35,844 bases of DNA from Allobosea sp. ASV33 (GCF_016428755.1 NZ_JAELTI010000057.1:1-35844); one strand, 5' to 3'. Numbered from the stretch's first letter, positions 7,787 to 16,576 are shown. Numbers and translations are program-made. The notes: generated by a model from the letters alone, not told the origin.

Positions 7787-10700
7787 TCAACGCAACGGCG
7801 TGCCACGGGGCTGCGTCCCGGGCTGAAGCTGCATCGGCGGCGGCAATGGTGCGGCGCCGCCGGTCGGAGCCTGTACCGCGCCTTCCGGCGAGCTGCTGAG
7901 CGGCGCTCCGGGCAAAACGAGAGGACCGGGCTGCACGGGCGGCTGCGGCGGCGCGGGTTGTGCTGCAGCCCGTTCGGCAGCAGCAGCCGCGCGCTCGGCC
8001 GCAGCGCGTGCGCGTTCCTCGGCCTCCGCCCGACGGCGCGCTTCCAGCTCCGCCCGCGCCTGCTCGGCGCGCCTCAACTCCTCGGCGCGCTTCTCCTCGG
8101 CCAGACGACGCTGCTCCTCGACACGCCGCGCCTCTTCCTGGCGCTTCTCTTCGGCGATGCGGGCCTCTTCCTGCGCCTTCAGGAACTCGCCCAGCTTCCG
8201 CTCGTTCTCGCGCATCTCGCGCTCGGCCCGCAGGCGCCTCGAATACATCGCGCGCTCGCGCGCATCCGCCTCGAAGGCCTCGACGCGCTCGATCTCGCGC
8301 GCCAGAGCCCGCGCCGCGACCGTATTCGACAGGGCGCTGACATCGCTCTCGCGCCGAAGGTTCGACAAGGGTCCGCGCCAGGCGATGCCGATCTGCGGCG
8401 CGTCGCCCGGCCAGCCCTTCGGCAGGGCGCCGAGCGGCCTCAGGCCGAGCCTGAGATCGGCGGTCAGCGCGCGCAGGTCGAGAATGCCGCTCGCCTCGGC
8501 GCGCAGGCCGTTGCGCTCGAAGGCGAAGGGCTGGAGCCGGACCAGGCCGCCCGCCAGCGTGAAGGGCAGCGTGACGTCACCGAGCGCCCAGGCATCCCTG
8601 TCGAGCGCCTCGCTCAGGCGATCCTGCAGCCGCGATGCATCGCTCTCGGACGCGTCCTCGCCGGTGCCGGCGATGATCCGCGCATAGGCGTTGGGATCGA
8701 ACCGCGCGAGGCGCGTGCCGGTCAGCGCAAGGCTGCCCGCGCCGCTCAGGCCGGCGACCAGCCGCGCCGGCGTCTCGCCCGAGCCGCCGAACTCGACCTG
8801 CCCCGAGGCCTTGCCGCCCATCGCGCCCTTGGTGAATTCGCCGAGATCGACCGCCATCAGGCTGAGCCGCCCGTTGAGCTGGGCGAGCCCGCCATCGCGC
8901 CGCAGACCGAGCCGCCCCGCGACCTGCCCGCCGCCATAGCTGCCGCGGAGATCGTCGATCCGGAGCCCGTCCTGATCCGAGCGCAGGGAGAAGCTCGCGT
9001 TGCGGATCGTCCCGCCGTCGAAGGCGAGGAGCGTCCCGGTCTCGACCGCGATATCGAAATCGGGGAAGCCCGCCACGCGCCCGAAGCGCCCCGTCGACCA
9101 GAGCGCGTTCGGCGTCGCCGCCACCTGCCCAAGCGCGGCGCCGATCAGCGGGCGCAGATCGGCAGCCGGCACAGCGATGCGCCCGGATGAGCGCCCTTCG
9201 CGCGGCAGCAGCAGCGAGCCATTCACCGCCATGCCGCCGAGATTGGCGGTGATCTCATCGAGCCGGATCGCCTCCTCGGAGAGGGCGAGCCGCGCGGACG
9301 CATCGATCACGCCGTCCGGCAGCAGGCGCGCCGGCCCTTCCGCGAGAACCTGCCCCGGTCCGTCCGCTTGCAGTGTCAGTCGCGGGCCTTGCCCGCCATC
9401 CTCGACGACAACAGAAAGCCCCTGCCCTGCGAGCGAGCCGGTCGCCTTGCCGCCGTCCAGTTCGAGAGTGAAACGCCCCGCCCCGCCCTGCTGCGGCAAT
9501 GGCAGGCCCAGAGCCGCAAACGCCTGCCGCCGGTCATTGAGCTCGAAGCCGAGCGCAGCCCGGTTCCAGTTGCCTGCCTTGTCGAGCCGGCCGTCGAGCT
9601 TGAGCCTGCCGGCCGAGGCCGTGCCTTCCGCGGACAGGCTGGTCTCGCCCGAAGCCGCGCGCGTCAGGCGGAAGCCGGCATCGAGCCGCGCCAGCCCCTC
9701 GCCGACGCGCTGAAGCGCCTGGATTGCCGTTTCCGGCAGCAGCGGCCCAGCCAACGCGGTGAGCGTCTCGAAGCGCGGCGCCCGGACGCGCCCGGAAATC
9801 TCGCCGCCCTCCGCCAGCAGCGCGCCTGCGCCGGTGACGACAACGCCGCCGAAGCCGTCGACCGACAACCGGCTCAGCCGCCAGACATCGCCTTCGCGCC
9901 TGAGGTCGAGATTGGCAGAACCCGGCGGGGCATTGCGGAACCGGACATTGGTGAGCGCAAGCTCCAGCGCCACATCGCGCTGCCGGAGCAGCCCGGACAG
10001 GCTGTTGCCGGGCGGCAAGGTATCGAGCGAGAGCCCGTTCACGGCCGCCTTCGCGGCGATCCGGTTCGGCGCGATCTCGCCGGAGGCATCGAGGCGCAGG
10101 CCCGACGAACCCGCGACGAGCAGGCGCTGGAACCGCCCGCCTTGGCCCGTCCAGGCTCCGACGATATCGGCATCGATCCGCCCGAGCCTAGCGATGAAAT
10201 CGGCCAGCGCCGAGTCGAGCCCGGCCCGCGACAACACCAGCCCGACGCGCCGCGCATCGTCGGCTTTGAGATTGAGCCGGCCCGAAGCGCCGTTCCCATC
10301 GAGATTGCCGCTGGCACCGATCAGCGCGCCTGCCACGCGCACGGACGCCGAGGCATCGCTCAAGCCGCCATCGTGCAGATGCCCGCGCAAGGCCAGGGCC
10401 GAAAAATCCTCGCCGCGCCAGATCAGCTGGTCGAGATCGAGGTTGACGTCGAAGGCGCCCGGCAGCCCCTGCAAGGCGCGCTCGAAACCCTGCCGTTCGG
10501 CCAGCGCCGTCGCCAGCGCATCGGCGTCGAGCCGGCGCGCGCGCAATGCCAGCGAGCCCTTGCCCGTGCCGGGGAGATACTGCCCCTCGCCTTCCAGCCG
10601 CGCCGCGCCGCCCGCGACGTCCAGAGCAAGCCCGGACAGGTCGAGCTGGCGGCTGCCGCCCTTGACCCGGCCGGCGAGCGCGACCGCCCCGCCCGGCGAA

Positions 10701-11410
10701 AGATTGAAGGCGCCATCCAGTTCCGCTCCGACGCCCTCGCCCCCCTTCGGAAAGAGCAGCGCTCCGTCGAAGCCGAGCTGCAGGTCCTCACCGGTGAGAT
10801 AGGCCTTGGTCCGCAGCCGCCCGTCGGCCTCGATCTCGCCGGTGGTGACGCGCAGCGAGGCGCCCGCGACCTCGCCCTCGAAGCGCCAGGGGCCGGCGAG
10901 ACTCACCGCCGACATGTCGGCCGCGATCGGCGACAGCACGACGGCGGGCTTCCCGGCTTCGCGCCAGATCAGGGTCGACCGGCTTATCGTCAGGCGGTCG
11001 AGGCTCGCCCCGGCCGGGATGCCCGTGCCGCGGCGCTCGGGCAGGCGAATGATCCCCGCCTCATCCAGCGAGAGGGAAACGGCAGCGCCATCGAGCCGGG
11101 CTTCGGAGAAGCGGAACTCGCCGCGCGCCAAAGCCGCCAGTGCCAGCTCCACGGTCGCATGCTCAGCCCTGGCGGAACTCGCCGAGCCGTCGCCCGGCCC
11201 GATCCGGACGTCCTCCAGCGCGATGCGCGGAGACGGCAGCAAACGCAGGCCGATCCCGCCGCCGATCTGCGTCTCGACGCCCAGCGCCTCGCTCAACCGG
11301 GCCTCGATCTGCGGCCGATAGCTGCGCCAGTCGACGAAGCCGGGGCCGATCAGGGCCGCCAGCAGCGCCAGGACCAGCAGTCCGGCCAGAACTGTCAGAC
11401 TCTCACGCAA
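7787..11410 (-). CDS. AsmA family protein with coiled-coil C-terminal tail
   Basis: The protein has 1207 residues. An N-terminal membrane anchor (about residues 5-24) is followed by the AsmA signature region VDWRSYRPQIEARLSEALG and a very long repetitive beta-rich body, then the AsmA C-terminal region near residues 850-1040. Such proteins lie across the periplasm and are linked to phospholipid movement and outer-membrane biogenesis. Residues of about 1050-1150 are an unusual Arg/Glu/Ala-rich coiled coil (repeats like RRxEExRRLAEEKRAEE), followed by a Pro/Gln-rich end. The tail is not a usual part of AsmA and could place a partner-binding rod at the end of the lipid-transport domain. Long open frames on the opposite strand here reflect GC bias. 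Confidence 0.88.
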   Translation of the reverse strand: MRESLTVLAGLLVLALLAALIGPGFVDWRSYRPQIEARLSEALGVETQIGGGIGLRLLPSPRIALEDVRIGPGDGSASSARAEHATVELALAALARGEFRFSEARLDGAAVSLSLDEAGIIRLPERRGTGIPAGASLDRLTISRSTLIWREAGKPAVVLSPIAADMSAVSLAGPWRFEGEVAGASLRVTTGEIEADGRLRTKAYLTGEDLQLGFDGALLFPKGGEGVGAELDGAFNLSPGGAVALAGRVKGGSRQLDLSGLALDVAGGAARLEGEGQYLPGTGKGSLALRARRLDADALATALAERQGFERALQGLPGAFDVNLDLDQLIWRGEDFSALALRGHLHDGGLSDASASVRVAGALIGASGNLDGNGASGRLNLKADDARRVGLVLSRAGLDSALADFIARLGRIDADIVGAWTGQGGRFQRLLVAGSSGLRLDASGEIAPNRIAAKAAVNGLSLDTLPPGNSLSGLLRQRDVALELALTNVRFRNAPPGSANLDLRREGDVWRLSRLSVDGFGGVVVTGAGALLAEGGEISGRVRAPRFETLTALAGPLLPETAIQALQRVGEGLARLDAGFRLTRAASGETSLSAEGTASAGRLKLDGRLDKAGNWNRAALGFELNDRRQAFAALGLPLPQQGGAGRFTLELDGGKATGSLAGQGLSVVVEDGGQGPRLTLQADGPGQVLAEGPARLLPDGVIDASARLALSEEAIRLDEITANLGGMAVNGSLLLPREGRSSGRIAVPAADLRPLIGAALGQVAATPNALWSTGRFGRVAGFPDFDIAVETGTLLAFDGGTIRNASFSLRSDQDGLRIDDLRGSYGGGQVAGRLGLRRDGGLAQLNGRLSLMAVDLGEFTKGAMGGKASGQVEFGGSGETPARLVAGLSGAGSLALTGTRLARFDPNAYARIIAGTGEDASESDASRLQDRLSEALDRDAWALGDVTLPFTLAGGLVRLQPFAFERNGLRAEASGILDLRALTADLRLGLRPLGALPKGWPGDAPQIGIAWRGPLSNLRRESDVSALSNTVAARALAREIERVEAFEADARERAMYSRRLRAEREMRENERKLGEFLKAQEEARIAEEKRQEEARRVEEQRRLAEEKRAEELRRAEQARAELEARRRAEAEERARAAAERAAAAAERAAAQPAPPQPPVQPGPLVLPGAPLSSSPEGAVQAPTGGAAPLPPPMQLQPGTQPRGTPLR

Positions 11411-11486
11411 ATTCCGCTGCCTGCCCCTGTCGCTCGTGGAATGGTGTCGCTTTCCGGCCCGCCCCGACCTTGCGACCGGACCATGC

Positions 11487-11583
11487 CGTCATTCCGGGCT
11501 TGCCCCGGAATCCATCCTAGAGCGATACGCCCTACGATGGATTCCGGATCGGCGCCGCCAAAGGCGGCTTGTCCGGAACGACA
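11487..11583. repeat. Palindromic intergenic repeat, related to family A
   Basis: The element begins with GTCATTCCGGG, like the family A arms, and ends with the imperfect complement CCGGAACGACAG. Inside are three hairpins: ATTCCGGGC/GCCCCGGAAT (11491-11511), GGAATCCATC/GATGGATTCC (11507-11516 and 11536-11545), and GCCGCC/GGCGGC (11554-11568). The flanks 11411-11486 and 11584-11696 hold no gene that I can support. Confidence 0.8.
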
Positions 11584-11696
11584 GGTCCGTTTCATCGCAA
11601 GGGCGGCCAGCGCCGCAATGTCCCATCCTGCCCGCAAGTCGCGGCGAGATCACGACATTTCGGCGAACCCCGCAGGTAGCGCAAGCCGCAACGGCG

Positions 11697-13145
11697 TCAC
11701 AGGGCGACGATTTTTCCGGGATTGAGGATGTTGCGCGGGTCGAGCGCCCGCTTCAGCGTGCGCATCACCGCGAGCGCCTCGGCCCCGTGCTCCTGCTCCA
11801 GATATTTCATCTTCTTCTGGCCGACGCCGTGTTCGCCGGTGCAGGTGCCGCCCATCGCGAGCGCCCGCTTCACCAGCCGGTCGATGAAGGCCTGCGCCCG
11901 CTCGACCTCCGCCGTATCCGCCAGATCGACCAGCGGCTGCGTGTGGAAATTGCCGTCGCCGACATGGCCGGCGATCGGCGCGATCAGGCCGGAGGCCTCG
12001 ATATCGCGCTTGGTCTCCTCGACGCATTCGGCCAGCCGCGAGATCGGCACGCAGACATCGGTCGCCACCGAGTCGAAGCCGGGGCGCAGCGCCTTGGCCG
12101 CCCAATAGGCGTCATGGCGCGCCTGCCAGAGCTTGGAGCGGTCCTCGGCCTTGGTCGCCCATTCGAACGGCCCGCCGCCGAACTCGGCCGCGATCTCGCC
12201 GAAGCGCTCGGACTGCTCCTTCACGCCGGCTTCCGTGCCGTGGAACTCGACGAAGAGCATCGTCGTCTCCGGCAGCCCGAGCTTGGCATGCAGGTTGACG
12301 CCGCGGATCATCACGTCGTCGAGCAGTTCGATGCGCGCGACCGGCAGGCCGGACTGGATCGTGATGATGGTCGCGTCGCAGGCCGCCTTCACCGAGGGGA
12401 ACGGACAGACGCCGGCGGAAACCGCTTCCGGAATGCCGTGCAGCTTTAGCGTCACCTCGGTGATGATGCCGAGCGTGCCTTCCGAGCCGACGAGCAGGCG
12501 GGTGAGATCGTAGCCGGCCGAGGTCTTGCGGGCCCGCGTCGAGGTTTTCACGATCGAGCCGTCGGCCATCACCGCGGTCAGCGCCAGGACATTGTCTTTC
12601 ATCGTTCCATAGCGGACGGCATTGGTGCCCGAGGCCCGCGTCGCCGCCATGCCGCCGAGCGAGGCATCCGCGCCGGGGTCGATCGGGAACATCAAACCCT
12701 GGTCGCGCAGATGCTCGTTGAGCTCCTTGCGGGTAACGCCGGCCTCGACCACGACGTCGAGATCCTCGGCATGAACCGCGATGATCCGCTTCATCTGCGA
12801 CATGTCGATGCAGACGCCGCCGAAGACGGCGTTGACATGGCCTTCCAGCGAGGTGCCCGTGCCGAAAGCGATGACCGGCACGCCATGCGTAGCGCAGAGC
12901 TTCACGATCTCGGAGACTTCGTCCGTGCTCTGCGGAAACACCACCGCATCCGGCGGCTGGTTCGGAATCCAGGTCAACGTATGGCCGTGCTGCTGGCGCA
13001 CGGCTAGGCTGGTGACGAGCCGGTTGCCGAAGCTCGCCGCCAAGCCTTGCGTCACCGCCGCGATCGCCTCCGGCGAGGGCGGCAGCACTGCGGCCCGGAC
13101 AGGGCTGTCATGAGGAGCGGCGTCGGGCAGGCTCATTGTCAACAT
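11697..13145 (-). CDS. FAD-linked oxidase, D-lactate/glycolate dehydrogenase type
   Basis: The protein has 482 residues. The N-terminal FAD-binding domain carries GTGTSLEGH (96-103) and PGADASLGGMAATRASGTNAVRYGT (about 157-181). The C-terminal FAD-oxidase domain carries HVGDGNFH (about 393-400) and GGTCTGEHGVGQKKM (about 430-444). This is the layout of LDHD/GlcD-type enzymes that oxidise 2-hydroxy acids such as D-lactate, passing electrons to a cytochrome or quinone; the exact substrate is not readable. No transmembrane segment is visible. A second in-frame ATG three codons in is also possible. It is read away from the divergent thioesterase gene, with about 190 bases between them. Confidence 0.88.
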   Translation of the reverse strand: MLTMSLPDAAPHDSPVRAAVLPPSPEAIAAVTQGLAASFGNRLVTSLAVRQQHGHTLTWIPNQPPDAVVFPQSTDEVSEIVKLCATHGVPVIAFGTGTSLEGHVNAVFGGVCIDMSQMKRIIAVHAEDLDVVVEAGVTRKELNEHLRDQGLMFPIDPGADASLGGMAATRASGTNAVRYGTMKDNVLALTAVMADGSIVKTSTRARKTSAGYDLTRLLVGSEGTLGIITEVTLKLHGIPEAVSAGVCPFPSVKAACDATIITIQSGLPVARIELLDDVMIRGVNLHAKLGLPETTMLFVEFHGTEAGVKEQSERFGEIAAEFGGGPFEWATKAEDRSKLWQARHDAYWAAKALRPGFDSVATDVCVPISRLAECVEETKRDIEASGLIAPIAGHVGDGNFHTQPLVDLADTAEVERAQAFIDRLVKRALAMGGTCTGEHGVGQKKMKYLEQEHGAEALAVMRTLKRALDPRNILNPGKIVAL

Positions 13146-13338
13146 CCGGTTTTGGCGGTTAGATTTCGATCGGATCGTTTTCGCAATTGGTTACGCTTCG
13201 ACATGGTCCTGCCATACTGGCCGGCCCAAAATGCTGACGCCCATTGCGAGCGATGCATACTAGATCATGCGACGGTCGAATGGGCAGCGGCAATAATGCC
13301 GCCGGCCCTTGAACGAGGCGCCTGTCAGGGAGGCGAAC

Positions 13339-13911
13339 ATGAAACACGATACGCGCGCCCCGGCGCTGTTCTTCGCGCCCTTCGTCTCATCGGCGATGCG
13401 GGTCGAGCCGCAATGGATCGACTATAACGGCCATCTCAACATGGCCTATTACCATGTGCTGTTCGACCGGGCGGTCGACGAGGTCTTCTCGCTGGTCGGC
13501 CTCACCCGCGACTATGTCGAGACCCGCCACGCCTCCACCTTCACGGCGGAGTGCCATGTCCTCTACAAGCGCGAATTGACCGAGGGCGATCTCGTCCGCG
13601 TCACCGCGCAGCTCATCGCCTTCGACGACAAGCGTCTGCATTATTATCTGGAGATGCGCCACGCCAACGAGGGCTGGCTCGCGGCGACCAGCGAGAACCT
13701 GTCGCTGCATGTCGACATGATCAATCGCAAGGTCACGCCCTTCCCGGCCGATATCCTCGCCAATATCGCCCTGATGAAGGCGGCCCACAGCATGATGCCG
13801 CTGCCGGCCACGATCGGCCGCATGATCGGCATGCCCCGGAAATCCGCCATACGGGTCGACGAGGCCGCCGAGGAGCGCGAGACCGAGGCGGCCACCGAAA
13901 CGCGGCACTGA
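13339..13911 (+). CDS. Hotdog-fold acyl-CoA thioesterase family protein
   Basis: The protein has 190 residues from the ATG at 13339, preceded by AGGGAGG at 13327-13333; an in-frame TTG ten codons upstream lacks that support. The N-terminal 130 residues form a 4HBT-type hotdog domain: WIDYNGHLNMAYYHVLFDRA carries the conserved Asp/Asn-Gly-His pattern around the active site. The tail of about 60 residues is charged and ends in Glu/Thr repeats. It probably hydrolyses an acyl-CoA thioester, but the acyl group is unknown. It diverges from the FAD-linked oxidase and converges on btaB. Confidence 0.82.
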   Translation: MKHDTRAPALFFAPFVSSAMRVEPQWIDYNGHLNMAYYHVLFDRAVDEVFSLVGLTRDYVETRHASTFTAECHVLYKRELTEGDLVRVTAQLIAFDDKRLHYYLEMRHANEGWLAATSENLSLHVDMINRKVTPFPADILANIALMKAAHSMMPLPATIGRMIGMPRKSAIRVDEAAEERETEAATETRH

Positions 13912-13924
13912 AAGCACGGCGCCG

Positions 13925-14596
13925 TCAGGCCCCGCCTTTGCTCACCACCGCATGCACCGCATAGCCGCGATAGGGCGCGTCAATCCGGCAATCGGCCCCG
14001 GCCGCTTCGGCCACCGCTCGCACGATCTCGGCCAAATCCTCGCGCGGCGTGACATGGAATAGCTCGAGCCAGCGCAGCAGCACCGCCTTGAACGGCGCCG
14101 GCAACCCGGCCTGATCGCCGAAATCGACGATATGCAGGGAACCGCCCGGAGCAAGCCGGCGCAAAGCCTCGGCGATGACGCCTTGCCAGGGCGGAATCAT
14201 CGACAGCGCATAGGAGATGACGATCCGGTCGAAGCCGGCGCGGCCGAACAACGCCCGCGGATCGAAGCCGGTGGCATCCGCCTGCGCGAGCCTGATCCGC
14301 GGCTCCAGCCCCGCCTTCGCGATAGAACCTTGCGCCGTCAGCAGCATCGCGCTGGAAACGTCGAGTCCGTAGCAGGCGCAATCTGGATAGCGCTGCGCGA
14401 TCCGGATCAGGTTGCGCCCGGTGCCGCAGCCGATCTCCAGCACGCTCCCGCCCTTCGGCGGCTGCAACCCGTCAATCAATTGGTCGCGGCCGAGTAGGTA
14501 GAACTTCCGGCTGGCGTCGTAGATATGGCGCTGGTGCCGGTAGATCCGGTCCATCAGCCCGGCGGCCGAGCCTGCCGACGCATCGGCGGCACTCAC
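13925..14596 (-). CDS. btaB: Betaine-lipid N-methyltransferase BtaB
   Basis: The protein has 223 residues from a GTG whose first bases overlap the btaA stop (GTGA). A downstream ATG at 14554 is the alternative. The S-adenosylmethionine-binding motif SVLEIGCGTGRN is at residues 51-62, followed by the class I methyltransferase motifs YGLDVSSAML and GGSLHIVDFGD. BtaB adds three methyl groups to diacylglyceryl-homoserine to give the betaine lipid DGTS at the inner membrane. The MDRIYRHQRHIYDASRKFYLLGRD start region and the partnership with btaA make the specific call strong. The open frame continues far upstream through btaA in another frame, which is not coding. Confidence 0.9.
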   Translation of the reverse strand: MSAADASAGSAAGLMDRIYRHQRHIYDASRKFYLLGRDQLIDGLQPPKGGSVLEIGCGTGRNLIRIAQRYPDCACYGLDVSSAMLLTAQGSIAKAGLEPRIRLAQADATGFDPRALFGRAGFDRIVISYALSMIPPWQGVIAEALRRLAPGGSLHIVDFGDQAGLPAPFKAVLLRWLELFHVTPREDLAEIVRAVAEAAGADCRIDAPYRGYAVHAVVSKGGA

Positions 14597-15858
14597 CGCG
14601 TCTGCCCCTTGAGCACATAGAGGTGGAAGCCGCCATAGATCGCCGAGCGGTCTTGCCGGCAGAGCTCGCGGCTCGTCTCCTCTTCGTAATGCCAGAGGTC
14701 GAGGATCGCAGCCGGCACACGCCCCGGCAGCAGGCGCTCGTCGGCGGCGGTGCGGAAGATCACCCGCGCCCCCGGCCGGGCCGTGCGCGTGATCTGCGAC
14801 CATAGTGCCGTCAGATCGACATCGTTCATCCAGTCCTGCGCATCGAGCAGCACATAGGCGTCGCAGCTCTCCGCCGGCTGGTCTTCCAGGAATGCCGTGA
14901 CCGCGCTCTGGCGATAGGAAACGCCGGGAGCCCGCTCCTTCACCGCCGCGAAATGCCGGGGCTGGAGATAGGGCGGGAGCGCCGCATCCGGCCCGTCGCC
15001 ATAGCGCCGCCCGAAGGCCTGCTGGGCGAAGTAGTTGTCCTTGAGGTCGAAATCGCAGGCCAGGCGCTCCAGCCGGAGCTTCAGCGCACCGAGAATGCCG
15101 TCCTCGCCATCGGCGGCCAGCGCCTTGTACTGCGCCGGCGGGATGCCGAGCCCGTAGAGCGAGGCCGGCTGGCGCACCAGCCAGCGTACCAGCTTGCGCC
15201 CGAAGACCGGCGCGAGATGCTTGTCGTAGAGCGCCCGCTGCTCTGCGAGATCGCGCGCCGCCAGCATCGCCTTGGGATTGCCGCCGAGCAATCGCGCCAG
15301 CACATGGCCAGTGCCGATGAAGCGCCCGAGCAGGCCGTAGCGGTGGAATCCACGGGCGAAGAGGTTGATCCGGCGTTGCCCGTTCAGCCCCCGCCCCTCC
15401 CAGTAGCCGCGCGACACGGCGTCGAGATGACCCGCGATCTCGCGATCGTAGCGCGCGACATTGGCGCGATCCTTCGCCCGGCCGAAGAAGCGCAGGAACT
15501 CCTCCTGTCGCTCCATCCGCGCCAGCGCCGCGAGCTTGAGCTTGCCGAGCGCGATATGGGTGGCATTGAGATCGACCGCGCTCACCTGGATCGGCGCCGC
15601 CGTCAGATAGGACAGGATGTTGCAGGAGCCCGACGCGATCGCCACGACATGGTCGCCGGCCTTGAGCTGCAGCGCCGCCATGTCGACGACCGGATCCTCC
15701 CAGATCTGCGGATAGACCAGCCCCGAGAAGGCGCGGGCGAACAGCCATTCCAGCATGCCGGCCTTTGAGAGCGTCTTGCTGCGCCGGACGGCCTGTTCCA
15801 GGCCCGAGCTCGTCATGCGGCGGGCCGCGCGTGCCGTTTGGGTCGCCTGTTGCGTCAC
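14593..15858 (-). CDS. btaA: Diacylglycerol 3-amino-3-carboxypropyltransferase BtaA
   Basis: The protein has 421 residues from the GTG at 15858, preceded by AGGGAGGA; the open frame extends 27 codons further upstream without a ribosome site. It belongs to the DUF3419/BtaA family: SGLVYPQIWEDPVVDMAALQL is followed by the S-adenosylmethionine motif HVVAIASGSCNILSYL (about 70-85) and AVDLNATHIALGKLK. BtaA transfers the aminocarboxypropyl group of S-adenosylmethionine to diacylglycerol, the first step to DGTS. This lipid replaces phospholipids under phosphate limitation in several alphaproteobacteria. It forms a two-gene operon with btaB, and a candidate PHO box lies 46-63 bases upstream. Confidence 0.93.
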   Translation of the reverse strand: MTQQATQTARAARRMTSSGLEQAVRRSKTLSKAGMLEWLFARAFSGLVYPQIWEDPVVDMAALQLKAGDHVVAIASGSCNILSYLTAAPIQVSAVDLNATHIALGKLKLAALARMERQEEFLRFFGRAKDRANVARYDREIAGHLDAVSRGYWEGRGLNGQRRINLFARGFHRYGLLGRFIGTGHVLARLLGGNPKAMLAARDLAEQRALYDKHLAPVFGRKLVRWLVRQPASLYGLGIPPAQYKALAADGEDGILGALKLRLERLACDFDLKDNYFAQQAFGRRYGDGPDAALPPYLQPRHFAAVKERAPGVSYRQSAVTAFLEDQPAESCDAYVLLDAQDWMNDVDLTALWSQITRTARPGARVIFRTAADERLLPGRVPAAILDLWHYEEETSRELCRQDRSAIYGGFHLYVLKGQTR

Positions 15859-15903
15859 CGGTTTTTCCTCCCTGTGCGGGTGCCGGGCAGCTAGAGGAGT
15901 CGC

Positions 15904-15921
15904 GTGACGGTCCGGTGACGA
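15904..15921 (-). promoter_or_regulatory. Candidate PHO box upstream of btaA
   Basis: On the minus strand the site reads TCGTCAC-CGGA-CCGTCAC. Two seven-base units sharing CGTCAC are spaced 11 bases start to start, as in the PhoB site CTGTCAT-N4-CTGTCAT. It fits the core GTCA in both units but differs from the consensus at the unit edges. It lies at a suitable distance before the btaA start. PhoB control of btaAB is known in Sinorhizobium; here it is inferred. Confidence 0.5.
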
Positions 15922-16046
15922 TGCTGCCGCGATTGCCACGGCATCGTGAAACGACCGGAGATCAGCGGGGCTGAAATCTCACGCGCAAAGCCCCATATTG
16001 GCGGCACGAAAACCGATGAGGCGCTCCCGCCAGGAAGGAGATCGCA

Positions 16047-16487
16047 ATGGGTCTGATGAGCATGTTCGGAGCCGAGAAGAAGCAGGACGAAACCTTCCCC
16101 TTCCAGCTCACGGACGCCGAATGGCGCGCGCGGCTGACGCCGGAGCAATATCGCATCCTGCGCGGCCACGGCACCGAGCGGGCCGGCTCCTGCGCGCTGA
16201 ACTACGAGAAGCGCGCCGGCACCTTCTCCTGCGCCGGCTGCGGCCAGAAGCTGTTCAAGTCCGGCAAGAAATTCGAGAGCGGCACCGGCTGGCCGAGCTT
16301 CGACCAGCCTCTGGAGGGCTCGGTCGGCACCACCGAGGACCGCAGCTACGGCATGCTCCGCGTCGAGGTTCATTGCGCGAATTGCGGCGGCCATCTCGGC
16401 CACGTTTTCCCCGACGGCCCGCCCCCGACCGGCCTGCGCTACTGCATAAACGGCGAGGCGATGAATTTCGAGCCGGAAGCAGCTTGA
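16047..16487 (+). CDS. msrB: Peptide-methionine (R)-S-oxide reductase MsrB
   Basis: The protein has 146 residues, preceded by a strong AAGGAG ribosome site. It reduces methionine-R-sulfoxide in proteins. Structural zinc is bound by Cys62/Cys65 and Cys110/Cys113, and the catalytic residue is Cys133 in GLRYCINGEAMNF. The position that is the resolving cysteine in Neisseria-type MsrB is Thr80 (SGTGWPSF). The remaining free cysteine, Cys49 (ERAGSC), is a candidate resolving residue, or the enzyme is recycled directly by thioredoxin. No signal peptide is seen, so it is probably cytoplasmic. It is divergent from btaA. Confidence 0.94.
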   Translation: MGLMSMFGAEKKQDETFPFQLTDAEWRARLTPEQYRILRGHGTERAGSCALNYEKRAGTFSCAGCGQKLFKSGKKFESGTGWPSFDQPLEGSVGTTEDRSYGMLRVEVHCANCGGHLGHVFPDGPPPTGLRYCINGEAMNFEPEAA

Positions 16488-16496
16488 GAGGGGCCC

Positions 16497-16574
16497 GTCA
16501 TGCTCGGGCTCGACCCGAGCATCTCGTGACGGAAAAGCGATGAAGAGATGCCCGGGTCAAGCCCGGGCATGACG
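16497..16574. repeat. Tandem-hairpin intergenic repeat, family B copy 1
   Basis: Two perfect nine-base-pair hairpins stand in a row. ATGCTCGGG/CCCGAGCAT (16500-16508, 16514-16522) has loop CTCGA, and ATGCCCGGG/CCCGGGCAT (16548-16556, 16562-16570) has loop TCAAG. They lie between the convergent msrB and aidB-like genes, so they may also act as a transcription barrier, but there is no T run. A related single hairpin is at 27388-27423. Confidence 0.85.
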
Positions 16575-16576
16575 TT

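Noticed and set aside
9368..11725. Plus-strand open frame of 785 codons opposite the AsmA gene
   Set aside because: It is low-complexity Arg/Gln/Pro/Ala-rich translation typical of the antisense of a GC-rich gene and has no recognisable domain.
13925..15748. Minus-strand open frame of 607 codons
   Set aside because: It overlaps btaA in another frame. Only the last 223 codons (BtaB) show a real domain, and a GTGA overlap supplies the start.
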